Assembly (NCBI RefSeq): GCF_020859565.1
Contig: NZ_JAJHUO010000003.1
Span: 88,862 to 152,861 of the forward strand
From: Saccharothrix luteola
GTDB taxonomy: Bacteria; Actinomycetota; Actinomycetes; Mycobacteriales; Pseudonocardiaceae
Reading direction: 5' to 3'
Length of the DNA stretch: 64,000 bases
The notes beneath the pieces are model-generated. The model had not been told where the DNA came from and did not search any database. It was given only the letters and a program-made list of their open reading frames with translations. Of this stretch, positions 1-8,499 are shown piece after piece. A program made the translations under genes and the position numbers. Positions within the stretch are counted from its first letter, which is position 1. Every line of letters begins with the position of its first letter.

Positions 1-79
1 GGCGCCACCCCCCCCCCCCCCCCGCCCGCGGCGCCGCCCCCCCCCCCCCCCCCCCGGGGCCCCCCCCCCCCCCCCCCAC
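1..79. other. Homopolymer C tract, probable artefact
   Basis: The first 79 bases are almost only C with a few G. No biological feature is visible. The tract starts exactly where the reading frame of the GntR gene on the minus strand stops making sense, so it probably stands for sequence lost or misread at a contig or read end. A similar G/C tract lies at 26051-26100. Confidence 0.8.
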
Positions 80-211
80 GCCCCACCGCTGGGCGATCTG
101 GCGGGTGGAGAGCAACCGGTCGCCGGGCCGCAGGTCGCCGGCGAGGATCCGGGCGCGGAGTTCCGCGACGATCCGCCGGTGGGGAGGGCTCGGCCGCGAT
201 GGTGACGACAT
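80..211 (-). CDS. GntR-family transcriptional regulator, N-terminal fragment
   Basis: Only the first 44 codons are readable before the C tract. They encode the start of a GntR winged helix: RRIVAELRARILAGDLRPGD followed by RLLSTRQIAQRWGV, the usual pattern of helix 1, the G-D-L-x-P-G-D turn and the recognition-helix approach. The ATG at 211 lies 6 nt after a TACGAT -10 box (218-223, minus strand), so the gene is probably leaderless. Two direct repeats overlap its promoter, which suggests autoregulation. The gene faces the DUF2306 membrane-protein gene and may control it (inference). The ligand-binding domain is missing, so the subfamily cannot be named. Confidence 0.75.
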
Positions 212-217
212 GCCAAA

Positions 218-259
218 ATCGTACTAGTCCAGTTCTTGGCCGTACTAGTGCACTTCTTG
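218..259. promoter_or_regulatory. Leaderless promoter of the GntR gene with tandem operator
   Basis: Two 18-bp direct repeats, GTACTAGTCCAGTTCTTG (221-238) and GTACTAGTGCACTTCTTG (242-259), differ at 2 positions and are 21 bp apart, about two helical turns. The first overlaps the -10 box TACGAT (minus strand, 218-223). This fits cooperative binding of a repressor to its own promoter. Confidence 0.55.
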
Positions 260-291
260 CAGGTAAAACGTGGTCTGCGAGAGCGTGATCG

Positions 292-327
292 ATACGGTGT
301 ACGCATGTCGCCAATACGGTGTACGCA
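292..327. promoter_or_regulatory. Direct repeat upstream of the DUF2306 gene
   Basis: A perfect 14-bp direct repeat, ATACGGTGTACGCA, occurs at 292-305 and 314-327 with a 22-bp period. It lies 43-78 bp before the DUF2306 start codon. The sequence differs from the repeat at 221-259, so a second regulator may be involved. It is an operator candidate by position and repetition only. Confidence 0.5.
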
Positions 328-369
328 CCTGCTCGTCCGTCGGTCCGACCCCGTCACGGGGGGATCGTC

Positions 370-1074
370 ATGACCTCGACCGCGAACGCGCCGCGCACCG
401 CCCCGCCCCGCCGTGCGCCGGTCTGGTGGCGTCGCCCGTGGATCGCGCCGCTGATGACGGTGGCAGCGGTGTTCCTCGCCTTCTCCGTGCCGCCCTACCT
501 GACCTTCGACCCGTCGCTGTCCCGCCTGGCGCCGCCGGAGGGCAACGACCTCTACTACCCGCTGCTCGTCGCGCACGTCCTCTTCGGCGCCGTCGCCATG
601 GTGACCGCGTGCTTCCAGGTCTGGCCCTCGTTCCGCACGAGCCACCCGCGCGGGCACCGGATCACCGGCCGGATCTACGTCTTCGCCGGTGCGCTGCCCG
701 CCGGCGTGCTCGGGCTCTACATCGGCTGGCACACCGCGGCGGGGCCCTCCGTGCGAGTGGCCAACCTCGTGGGCTCCGCGCTGTGGGTGGCGGTCACGAT
801 CACGGGGCTGTGGATGGCCCGCCGGCGCCGCTACCAGGATCACCGCAGGTGGATGTCGCGCAGCTTCGCGCTGAGCATGTCGATCGTGCTGAGCCGGATC
901 GTCAACGTCGTCGCCACGATCGTGCTCACGCCGCAGCTGGGCACCACGTTCAAGGGCAGCCCCGAACTGCTCCAGTACAGCTCCGCGAGCATCGGGGTCT
1001 GGCTCAGCCCCTTGCTCCTGCTGCTGATCACGGACTGGGTGCTGGAACGCCGCAAGCCCGCTCGGGTCCGGTGA
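370..1074 (+). CDS. DUF2306 family membrane protein
   Basis: A 234-residue protein with about seven predicted membrane helices, beginning after a basic, proline-rich N-terminus. It carries the DUF2306 hallmarks: a helix leading to RGHRITGRIYV and a later HRRWMSRSFALS segment, both with histidines near the membrane face. The function of the family is unknown. The ATG at 370 is preceded by a G-rich Shine-Dalgarno (358-365). An in-frame GTG at 319 is less likely because it lies inside the operator repeat. The gene faces the truncated GntR gene and carries two different repeat elements upstream, so it is probably tightly repressed. Confidence 0.8.
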   Translation: MTSTANAPRTAPPRRAPVWWRRPWIAPLMTVAAVFLAFSVPPYLTFDPSLSRLAPPEGNDLYYPLLVAHVLFGAVAMVTACFQVWPSFRTSHPRGHRITGRIYVFAGALPAGVLGLYIGWHTAAGPSVRVANLVGSALWVAVTITGLWMARRRRYQDHRRWMSRSFALSMSIVLSRIVNVVATIVLTPQLGTTFKGSPELLQYSSASIGVWLSPLLLLLITDWVLERRKPARVR

Positions 1075-1127
1075 TCGGCCACCGGGCGTTGCGAGAGGAC
1101 TTCCTCGCAACGCCCGGTGGCATCGCA

Positions 1128-2279
1128 CTATCGCTTGTCCGAGACCTTGATCCGGCCCTCGATGATCTGGGCCTTGAACCCTTCGAGGATGCCCTGCAGC
1201 TTCGCGTCGATCCGGCCGCCCGACGTGGCGTAACCGACACCGTTCACCTTGAGGTCGAAGACCTCCGGCAACGAGTCCAGGTCGTTCTTCGCGGCGGCCT
1301 TGAAGAAGTCGTACACCGCCACGTCGACGCGCTTGAGGCTCGACGCGACGATGACCTCCTTGGTGTCCGCGAGCGCCGGCTGGTTGTACTGGTCGGCGTC
1401 GCACCCGATGGCCAGCACACCCGCCTGCTTCACGGCGGAGAAGACGCCGATGCCGGACGCGCCCGCGGCCGGGTAGAGGACGTCCGCGCCCTTCTCGATG
1501 AGGCCCTTCGCGGTTTCCAGGCCCTTCGCCGGGTCCTGGAAGCCCGTGAAGTCGGTGGCCGGCGTGATGTACTTCTTCTCCACCACGATCTTCGGCGCGG
1601 CGGCCTTCGCGCCCTGGACGTAGCCGGCCTCGAACTTGTGGATCAGCGGGATGTCGACGCCGCCGACGAAGCCGACGTGGCACTTCTTGCTCTGGTACGC
1701 GGCCACGACGCCGGCCAGGAACGCGCCCTCCTGCTCGGCGAACACCAGCGGCGTGACGTTGGGCGCGCCCTCCACGGCCGAGTCCACCAGGCCGAACCGC
1801 ACGTCCGGGAACTCCGGCGCCACGACCCTCAGCGCCTCGGTGTACGCGAAGCCGACGCCGATGATCGGGTCGAAGCCCTCGCGCGCGAGCTGGCGCAGCC
1901 GGGACTGCTTCACCGACTCGTCCTCGTTCGGGGCGGCGGAGAGCTCCCGGGTGTTCTCCTTCGCGACCCCCAGGTCCTTGATCGCCCGGTCGAACCCGGC
2001 GGCGGCGAGGTCGTTGAACGACGCGTCGCCACGGCCGCCGATGTCGTAGGCCAGGCCGATCTTCAGCCCGCTCCCGTCGACCTTGTCGCCGTCCTCGCTC
2101 TTGGCGGCGCTGGTGCTCGACGTGGCGGGCGGGCTGGGCGGCGTCGCGAACTCGCACGCGGCGCCGGCGACGTCGGTCGACCCGGTGTCGCCACCGGAGT
2201 CCTTCGCGCAGGCGCTCACCACCATGAGGGCGGTCAGCGCGATAGCGGCCACAGCGGTGCCACGGACAGGACGGCGCAC
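1128..2279 (-). CDS. BMP-family (PnrA-like) substrate-binding lipoprotein
   Basis: A 383-residue lipoprotein. The N-terminus MRRPVRGTA, a hydrophobic stretch and the lipobox VVSAC place the lipidated Cys at residue 24. A Ser/Gly/Asp-rich linker follows, then the BMP fold starting LKIGLAYDIGGRGDASFNDLA. BMP proteins (PF02608) bind purine nucleosides or related ligands for ABC importers. No permease or ATPase gene lies beside it, so it is either an orphan or works with a transporter encoded elsewhere. The GTG at 2279 has a GGGAGG Shine-Dalgarno 9-10 nt upstream; a longer upstream reading frame would bury the signal peptide and is rejected. Confidence 0.88.
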   Translation of the reverse strand: MRRPVRGTAVAAIALTALMVVSACAKDSGGDTGSTDVAGAACEFATPPSPPATSSTSAAKSEDGDKVDGSGLKIGLAYDIGGRGDASFNDLAAAGFDRAIKDLGVAKENTRELSAAPNEDESVKQSRLRQLAREGFDPIIGVGFAYTEALRVVAPEFPDVRFGLVDSAVEGAPNVTPLVFAEQEGAFLAGVVAAYQSKKCHVGFVGGVDIPLIHKFEAGYVQGAKAAAPKIVVEKKYITPATDFTGFQDPAKGLETAKGLIEKGADVLYPAAGASGIGVFSAVKQAGVLAIGCDADQYNQPALADTKEVIVASSLKRVDVAVYDFFKAAAKNDLDSLPEVFDLKVNGVGYATSGGRIDAKLQGILEGFKAQIIEGRIKVSDKR

Positions 2280-2496
2280 GGCTCGGTTCCCTCCCAGTTC
2301 GTCGAGCGGACACGCCCCCCGATGGGGGTGTCCGGGCTCGCGCGACGGACCGTACCCTGCGCGCCGCGACCGTCCGGACGAGCGTTCACCTACTGGGAAC
2401 GGCGTTCGTCTGCCTCGATCGCCCACAAGGGACCGGCGCCGCGACCGGACCGGAAACCGAGCGACAACCCCACGCGCGGCCAATACTGTGCGCCGC

Positions 2497-3471
2497 ATGG
2501 ACGAACAACCCGCCTCGCTCACGTGGCGGCCGCTCACCGTCGAGGACGCCAAGGCGTCGGCCGACCTCCTCAACGCCATCGAGACCGCGGACCGGATCGG
2601 CGAGAACTACACCGAGGAGGACACCCTCCAGGAGCTGATCGACCCCTACGCGGACCTGGAGCGCGCGAGCCTCGCCGCCTTCGACGGTGACGTGATGGTC
2701 GGCTACATGAAGGTCCGCCACAAGCCGGTCGCGGAAGAGGTCCACCGGGTGTTCCTCGACGGCGGCGTCCACCCCGACCACCGCCGCCGGGGCATCGGCA
2801 CCGCGCTCGTGGCGGCCGGGGTGGCGGCGGCGGAGGTGGTGCACGCGCGGCACCACCCCACGCTCAAGCTCGTGGTCGACGTCCACAAGGTCGAGCACAT
2901 CGCCGGTGTGCCCGAACTCGTCCGCTCCCACGGCTTCACGCCGGTCCGCTACTACCAGTACCTGGAGCACCCGCTCGGCGACGCGGTCCCCTCCGTGACC
3001 ATCCCCGAAGGCCTGCGGGCCGAACCGTGGTCGGAGCGCAACGACGAGGAGTTCCGGTCGATCCGGAACTCCTCGTTCCGGGACCACTGGGGTTCGGCGC
3101 CGATGCCCGTGGACGCGTGGCGGAACAAGATCACCAACCAGACGTTCCGGCCGGAGGCGAGCTTCCTGCTCCGCGAGGTGGCGGACGGGACCGCGGTGGG
3201 CATGCTGGTGACCATGCACTGGGAGGCCGACACGGCGGCCACCGGCACCCGCGAGGCCCGCTTCATGCTCGTCGGAACGCTCCGGGAGCACCGGAGGCGG
3301 GGTGTCGCCGGCGCGCTGGTCGGGCACGCCCTGCGTGCCGTCGCGGACCAGGGCTACGACCGCGCCGGCGTGAGCGTGGACTCGGCGGACCCCTTCGGCT
3401 CGACCGGGATCTTCGAGAAGGCCGGCTTCACGCCCACGGTGCGGCACGTGCGCTGGGCGCTCGAAGTCTGA
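2497..3471 (+). CDS. GNAT acetyltransferase with two tandem domains
   Basis: A 324-residue protein with two GNAT folds. The first domain carries the acetyl-CoA loop HPDHRRRGIGTALV (about residues 91-104); the second carries LREHRRRGVAGALVGHALR (about residues 264-282). A C-terminal strand with SVDSADPFGSTGIFEKAGF is typical of the end of a GNAT domain. Tandem GNAT proteins of this size are common in actinobacteria and some acetylate aminoglycosides or mycothiol precursors; this one cannot be assigned a substrate. The ATG lies 7 nt after the -10 box TACTGT (2484-2489), so the transcript is probably leaderless. It diverges from the BMP lipoprotein gene. Confidence 0.85.
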   Translation: MDEQPASLTWRPLTVEDAKASADLLNAIETADRIGENYTEEDTLQELIDPYADLERASLAAFDGDVMVGYMKVRHKPVAEEVHRVFLDGGVHPDHRRRGIGTALVAAGVAAAEVVHARHHPTLKLVVDVHKVEHIAGVPELVRSHGFTPVRYYQYLEHPLGDAVPSVTIPEGLRAEPWSERNDEEFRSIRNSSFRDHWGSAPMPVDAWRNKITNQTFRPEASFLLREVADGTAVGMLVTMHWEADTAATGTREARFMLVGTLREHRRRGVAGALVGHALRAVADQGYDRAGVSVDSADPFGSTGIFEKAGFTPTVRHVRWALEV

Positions 3472-3517
3472 CCCGTGCTCGGGAACGAGCGCGGCAGGAA
3501 CCCTTGGAGGCGTTGAG

Positions 3518-3880
3518 ATGTCGGGTGCGGTGTTCCGCGGCATGCGACCGTGGGCGTTGGACGCGGGGATCGTCGAGTGCGAGGGAACGGCCCTGGGCGT
3601 GGTCGACCTGCACAACGAGGCCGACGTCATCGAGGTCGTGATCACCACTGGTGGCGCCGTCCGCCTGCGCTTCTCGCACACGACCAGCGGGCGCGCGTTC
3701 GCGGTGGTGTTCACGGGCGTTTCCCGGTTCGAGGCGACCGGTCTCGATCACCACCCCGATGACGCGGCCCTGTTCCACGACCTGAGCCACGTCCCGGTCG
3801 AGGGCGGCTCGGACTGCGAGATCACCCTGGCGGCCCTCCGGTTGGAGCTGAGGGCGGCCGGGGTGGAGTTCGCCGTGTGA
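3518..3880 (+). CDS. Hypothetical protein, 120 residues
   Basis: I do not recognise a family. The protein is compact, rich in beta-prone segments (VVDLHNEADVIEVVITTGGA, VRLRFSHTTSGRAFAVVF), with no signal peptide, membrane helix or cysteine cluster. It may be an immunity-like or Imm-fold small protein, but nothing in the context supports that. The ATG at 3518 has a good Shine-Dalgarno, TTGGAGG, about 7 nt upstream. It follows the tandem GNAT gene by 46 nt on the same strand and may be co-transcribed with it. Confidence 0.7.
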   Translation: MSGAVFRGMRPWALDAGIVECEGTALGVVDLHNEADVIEVVITTGGAVRLRFSHTTSGRAFAVVFTGVSRFEATGLDHHPDDAALFHDLSHVPVEGGSDCEITLAALRLELRAAGVEFAV

Positions 3881-3903
3881 GCGGCGGTTCGGGAGCCCTG
3901 TGG

Positions 3904-4911
3904 TCAACCGAGTCCGTCGGTCCACTCGGCGACCGCCCGGTGGTAGCCGGGTGCGTTCGGCGAGAAGTTGAGCGAATGCCCGTAACCGGGGACGACGTAG
4001 GCGCTCAACCGGGCCTCGCGCGCGTAGAACGGCCCCTCCGACGCGCGCAGCGCCTCGCCGGACGAGCAGTCCGCGCCCAGCGGCGGGCCGCAGAAGTTCC
4101 CGTCGCCGCCGCCCATGACGACCATGACCGGCACGGTGATCCGCCGTGAGACCGGGATGAGCTGGCTGATCAGCACCGTGCCCAACGTCTCCGTCGGCGT
4201 GACGACGTCCTTGGTGGCCTCGTCGAAGTCGAGCGCACCCCGCTCCGCCGCGCCGGGGGCGTGGAACGACGAGTGCCGGGAACCGGCGATCGTGGTCAGG
4301 TAGCCGAGGTCGAGGCCCCGCCCTTGCGTGCGCGGGTCGAGCGCGGCCGGGATCAGGGTGGTGAACACCGGCACGGCGCCCGGCAGGTTGATCCGGTGCG
4401 TCAACCCGGTGATCACCACGCCGTCCACGTCGCGGTACGTGGCCGCCTCGGTGGTGGCCACCGCCGAGCCCACCGAGTGGCCGACCAGCACGACCCGGTC
4501 GAACCGCGGCCGCAGCGACCGGACCACCGCGTGCACCGCCCCGGCCTGGGTGGAGAGGTCGAGCAGGACGCTCGACGGCTTGGAGCTGCGCCCGCTGCCG
4601 AGCCGGTCGACGGCGATGGTCGCGATGCCGGCCCGGTTCATGGCCTGCCGGTAGGACCGGGTCTCGGGGGCGTGGCCGATGTCCCAGTACGCGCTGTTGT
4701 ACGTGCCGCCGGGCACCAGCACCTGGAGCGTCGTCGCGCCCGGCGGCACGCACAGCCGCCCGTACACCGAGTGCGCCGTGAGGGCGACCGTCACCGGCAC
4801 CCTCACGTCCTCGCACGCGGTCTGCGCCGCGCCTGCCGTGCCGGGTGCGAGGACGAACCCGGCGGCGAGCAGGACGACGGCGACGATTCGGCGCACACGC
4901 AACGAACCCAC
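3904..4911 (-). CDS. Secreted alpha/beta-hydrolase
   Basis: A 335-residue protein with a Sec signal peptide (MGSLRVRRIVAVVLLAAGFV, cleavage near GTAGAAQ). It has an alpha/beta-hydrolase core: the strand VLVPGGTYNSAYW with the oxyanion region, the nucleophile elbow GHSVGSA, and a late histidine in VPGYGHSLNF. The pattern fits an esterase or lipase of unknown substrate. The GTG at 4911 is chosen because GGAGG lies 8-9 nt upstream; a TTG at 4926 would overlap that Shine-Dalgarno. The gene starts 16 nt after the stop of the upstream P450 gene, so the two form one transcription unit. Confidence 0.8.
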   Translation of the reverse strand: MGSLRVRRIVAVVLLAAGFVLAPGTAGAAQTACEDVRVPVTVALTAHSVYGRLCVPPGATTLQVLVPGGTYNSAYWDIGHAPETRSYRQAMNRAGIATIAVDRLGSGRSSKPSSVLLDLSTQAGAVHAVVRSLRPRFDRVVLVGHSVGSAVATTEAATYRDVDGVVITGLTHRINLPGAVPVFTTLIPAALDPRTQGRGLDLGYLTTIAGSRHSSFHAPGAAERGALDFDEATKDVVTPTETLGTVLISQLIPVSRRITVPVMVVMGGGDGNFCGPPLGADCSSGEALRASEGPFYAREARLSAYVVPGYGHSLNFSPNAPGYHRAVAEWTDGLG

Positions 4912-4927
4912 GGACAAAGCCTCCAAC

Positions 4928-6250
4928 TCAGTTTCGGGGAACCGCCGTCATCAGCATCCCGGTGGGGTAGGCGGCGGAGGTGAACTTGACGCGCACGGGC
5001 TTGCCCGGCACGGGCACCAGCCGCCACCGCGCCGCCACGGTGGCGACGGCGATGGCGATCTCGGTCTGGGCGAACAGGTTCCCGACGCACTGGCGCGCGC
5101 CCGCGCCAAAAGGGACGTACGCGCCCTTCGGGATCAGCGCGGTGCGTTCGGGGGACCACCGGTCGGGGTCGAAGCGGTGGGGGTCGGAGAACGACGCCGG
5201 GTCGTGGTGCAGGGCGTGCGGGCTGAAGATCACTTCGGCGCCCTCGGGCAACGCCGCGTCGCCCAGCTCGACGGGCGCGAGGGTGCGCCGCATCAGGAAC
5301 CACACCGGGTACCGCCGCAGCACCTCGTTGACGACCTGCCTGAGGTAGACCAGGTTGCCGAGGTCGGCGAAGGTGGGCGCGCGCCCGCCGAGCACCTCGT
5401 CCACCTCGGCGTGGACGCGGCGCTCGACCTCGGGGTGCCGGGCGAGTTCGTGGAACGTCCAGGCCAGCGCCAGGGCAGTGGTCTCGACGCCGCCGACGAG
5501 CAGCGTCATGACCTCGTCGTGGACCTGCTCGTCGGACATGCCCGCGCCGGTGTCCGGGTCCCGGGCGGTCAGCAGCACCGACAGCAGGTCGCCCCGGTCG
5601 ACGCCGTCCTCCCGCCACCCGCGCACGACCTCGAGCACGATCGCCCTCATGCGCGCGATGGCCTCGTCGAACGCGCGGTTGCCCGGCAGGGGCAGCTTCT
5701 GGACGAACGACGGCGACAGCGCGCGGACCATGCCCTGCTTGAGCACGATGAACAACGACCGGCGCACCTCGTCGATCGCGCGCTCGCCCAGTTCGGTGGA
5801 GAACAGCGCCTGGCCCACGATGGTGACGGCCAGCGCCTGAGCGTCTTCTTCGACCACCCGCACCTGACCGGGTCGCCAGTCGGCCGTCCAGTCGGCCGCG
5901 GCGCGCGCCATGGTCGCGGTGTAGTGGGAGATCCGGTTGCGGTGGAACGCGGGCCGCACCATCCGGCGCTGACGCTGGTGGAACTCGCCGTTCGACGTCG
6001 CCAGACCGTTGCCGAAGACCGGTTGGAACCTGTCGAACAAGGCGCCCTTCCTGAATGACGATCCTTTGGTGACCAGGAGGTCGTGGACTAATCGAGGATC
6101 CGTCACAAAGTAGGTCCGCATGGTGCCGAGGTCAATTCGGACGATGTCGCCGTGATTCCGCAATAATGCGGTGAACAGGTGTCGGCGGCGCAACATCGAC
6201 ACGGTGTGACCGAGCACGGGAAGGCGACCCGGGGCCACCGGGACGGACAT
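4928..6250 (-). CDS. Cytochrome P450
   Basis: A 440-residue bacterial P450 with all core motifs: the I-helix GGVETTALAL, the K-helix ExxR in NEVLRRYP, and the heme loop FGAGARQCVG with the proximal Cys at residue 388. The N-terminus MSVPVAPGRLPVLGH is the proline-rich hinge of soluble class I enzymes. By feel it resembles terpene-oxidising P450s such as pentalenene oxygenase, but the substrate is not known. The ATG at 6250 follows a GAGGCGAGGAG Shine-Dalgarno; an upstream ATG at 6352 would run through the promoter region. It is co-transcribed with the secreted hydrolase gene and diverges from a DUF574 methyltransferase gene, so the three may form a small tailoring set. Confidence 0.88.
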   Translation of the reverse strand: MSVPVAPGRLPVLGHTVSMLRRRHLFTALLRNHGDIVRIDLGTMRTYFVTDPRLVHDLLVTKGSSFRKGALFDRFQPVFGNGLATSNGEFHQRQRRMVRPAFHRNRISHYTATMARAAADWTADWRPGQVRVVEEDAQALAVTIVGQALFSTELGERAIDEVRRSLFIVLKQGMVRALSPSFVQKLPLPGNRAFDEAIARMRAIVLEVVRGWREDGVDRGDLLSVLLTARDPDTGAGMSDEQVHDEVMTLLVGGVETTALALAWTFHELARHPEVERRVHAEVDEVLGGRAPTFADLGNLVYLRQVVNEVLRRYPVWFLMRRTLAPVELGDAALPEGAEVIFSPHALHHDPASFSDPHRFDPDRWSPERTALIPKGAYVPFGAGARQCVGNLFAQTEIAIAVATVAARWRLVPVPGKPVRVKFTSAAYPTGMLMTAVPRN

Positions 6251-6408
6251 ATCCGCTCCTCGCCTCTGTTGACGGGACGGCCCACGATAGAAGCCGTTCG
6301 GGTGAGGTCGACAGTGGCCGATCGGGTGACTGCGCACACTCGGGTGGCGCAATGACGTGCGCGACCCGCCGACTAGGATGATGCCCTCTTTCCGAAAGGG
6401 TGTTCGCA

Positions 6409-7224
6409 GTGGTGCAACCGGAGTGGATTCCCCCGAGCGTCGACATTTCGGTGCCGAGCATGGCCCGCACGTACGATTACCTGCTGGGCGGCGCCCACAA
6501 CTTCGCGGTGGACCGCGAACTCGCGGTCCAGGTCGAGCGCATCATGCCCGACGCCCGGTCCGCGGCCCGCGTGAACCGGGCCTTCCTCGGCCGGGCCGTG
6601 CGGCACATGATCGGGCAGGGCATCACCCAGTTCCTCGACATCGGCTCCGGCATCCCCACCGTGGCCAACGTGCACGAGGTCGCCCAGGCCGTGGACCCCG
6701 GGTGCCGGGTCGTGTACGTCGACAAGGACCCGATCGCGGTGGCGCACAGCGAGTTGATGCTGGCGGAGAACGACCGCGCGGCCGTCGTGCACGCCGACAT
6801 GCGCGACCCCCGGGCGATCCTCGACCACCCGGAGACCAGGGGGCTGCTCGACTTCGACCGGCCCATCGGCCTGCTGGTGCTGATGATGCTGCACTGGGTC
6901 CCCGACGAGGCCGACCCGTGGGGGCTGATGGCGACCTACCGCGAGGCGCTGGCGCCCGGCAGCCACCTGGCGATCACCCACGTCACCGCCGACGACCAGG
7001 ACGAGAGCCTGGCCGACGTGACGGACCTGATCAAGGGCAGCCGCAGCGCCGACCAGCTCAACGAACGTTCGCACGAGCGGGTGCTGGCGCTGTTCGGCGA
7101 CTTCGAGCTGGTCGAGCCCGGCCTGGTCGGCTGCGCGGCGTGGCGGCCCGGCGGCCCCGGCGACATGTCCCAGACGCCCGCCATGAACATGGTGATCTAC
7201 GGCGGGGTCGGCCGGAAACCGTGA
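6409..7224 (+). CDS. DUF574 family SAM-dependent methyltransferase
   Basis: A 271-residue protein of the actinobacterial DUF574 (PF04672) methyltransferase family. Family signatures are MARTYDYLLGGAHNFAVDRE near the N-terminus, the SAM motif FLDIGSGIPT, VVYVDKDPIAVAHS, and VHADMRDPRAIL. Members are numerous in actinomycetes and mostly have unknown targets. Three closely spaced GTG codons (6400, 6409, 6412) are possible starts. I chose 6409 because GAAAGG (6394-6399) is 9 nt upstream; TAGGAT at 6374-6379 is a possible -10 box. It diverges from the P450 operon. Confidence 0.82.
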   Translation: MVQPEWIPPSVDISVPSMARTYDYLLGGAHNFAVDRELAVQVERIMPDARSAARVNRAFLGRAVRHMIGQGITQFLDIGSGIPTVANVHEVAQAVDPGCRVVYVDKDPIAVAHSELMLAENDRAAVVHADMRDPRAILDHPETRGLLDFDRPIGLLVLMMLHWVPDEADPWGLMATYREALAPGSHLAITHVTADDQDESLADVTDLIKGSRSADQLNERSHERVLALFGDFELVEPGLVGCAAWRPGGPGDMSQTPAMNMVIYGGVGRKP

Positions 7225-7264
7225 CCCGGCACGACCTCTCCGGAGCACACCGCCGGTAGCCGGG

Positions 7265-8308
7265 CTAGGGGTAGGCGTCGAGGACGCTGACGTACAGGTC
7301 GTCGACGACCTGCCGCTGTGCCGCGCCCGACAGCGCGTAGTGGTCGAGCCCCGGCGAGGCGTTGACCTCGAACACCGCGCTCGCGGCGCCGGGGTCCGTG
7401 ATGTCGGCGCACGCGAGGTCCAGGCCGCACAGGCGCAGGGTGAAGTTGCGGGCCACGTGACGCGCCAGTTCGACCCAGCGCTCGTCGATCCCGTCGGACA
7501 CGTCCTCGGCGACACCGCCGGTGGAGAGGTTGGAGATCGGCAGCAGCGGCACCACCTCGCGCTCGCCCGGCACGCTGCGGAGGTCGAGTCCCGCACGGCC
7601 CAGGTGCGCCGTGATGCGGGGGTCGTCGGCGGCGATGCGCGCGTCACGCCCCTTCGCCGCGAACGTGGCCCGCAGCTCGTCCAGCAGGGTCGCGATGGAC
7701 CGGGTGCCGTCGCCGGTCACCGACAAGGGCACCCGGCGGTAGGCGCTGACCAGCACGCCGTCGAGCGTCACGATCCGGTAGTCGGGCAGCTCGACGGGCG
7801 CTTCCACCAGCGCGAGGCGCACCTTCTTCTCCTCCAGCACCTCGAAGGCCCTGCGGAGTTCGGCCCGGCCGTAGACCTTGAAGATGCCGATGCCCTTCGA
7901 ACCGTCGACGGGTTTGACGTACGCGGGATAGCCGAACGACCCCTCGATGTAGCCGTCGGCCTGGTCGACCTCCCGGATCCCGGTGTTCGCCGCCTGGCGC
8001 GGGCTCTCCCGGACCTGCGCCGCCCACGTCGGGAGCAGGAACTCCCTGCCCTCGGGCACGTCCACGCCGATGGTCCTGAGCAGGAACTTGCTGTGCCCCT
8101 TGTCCTTCGCCAGGTCGGCGGCCGCGCTGGTGTTGAGGCCGAGGTCGTTGCCGTACAGCACCCGGTGGCTGCCGTCGTCGTAGTTGACGCGCACCACGTG
8201 GCCGTAATCGGGCTCGACGTCGATGCTCGACACGCGGGTGAGCGCCCCCTGCTCGAACAGGTGCAGGACGCGGCGCGTCAGGTAGGGGTAGTGGGACGGT
8301 CCGTGCAC
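7265..8308 (-). CDS. ATP-grasp family ligase (RimK/CphA-like)
   Basis: A 347-residue protein with an ATP-grasp fold. The central part has the lysine-rich nucleotide segment YPAYVKPVDGSKGIGIFKV and the hinge RLALVEAPVELPDYRIVTLD; the C-terminal metal-binding segment is VFEVNASPGLDHYA, with the expected E/N pair. The layout recalls the C-terminal half of cyanophycin synthetase or bifunctional glutathione synthetase, so carboxylate-amine ligation is expected. The substrate is unknown and no small precursor gene is visible beside it. The GTG at 8308 follows GGGGAG. The gene converges with the DUF574 gene. Confidence 0.75.
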   Translation of the reverse strand: MHGPSHYPYLTRRVLHLFEQGALTRVSSIDVEPDYGHVVRVNYDDGSHRVLYGNDLGLNTSAAADLAKDKGHSKFLLRTIGVDVPEGREFLLPTWAAQVRESPRQAANTGIREVDQADGYIEGSFGYPAYVKPVDGSKGIGIFKVYGRAELRRAFEVLEEKKVRLALVEAPVELPDYRIVTLDGVLVSAYRRVPLSVTGDGTRSIATLLDELRATFAAKGRDARIAADDPRITAHLGRAGLDLRSVPGEREVVPLLPISNLSTGGVAEDVSDGIDERWVELARHVARNFTLRLCGLDLACADITDPGAASAVFEVNASPGLDHYALSGAAQRQVVDDLYVSVLDAYP

Positions 8309-8499
8309 TGAGGAGTCTCCCCGTGAAGTCGGTTCCGGTGGCTGACCAGCGCGACTTGACGAAGGTCAGGTGTGGTCGGTGTCGGAGGTGGGTGCGGGTC
8401 CGTGCCGGAAGTGCGCGGCGCCCGCCCCGTTGCGCCCCCAACTTCGCATCGAGCGGAGTCGACCCGTGGACGGGGGTCGGTGGACGGGGGTGTGACCAG

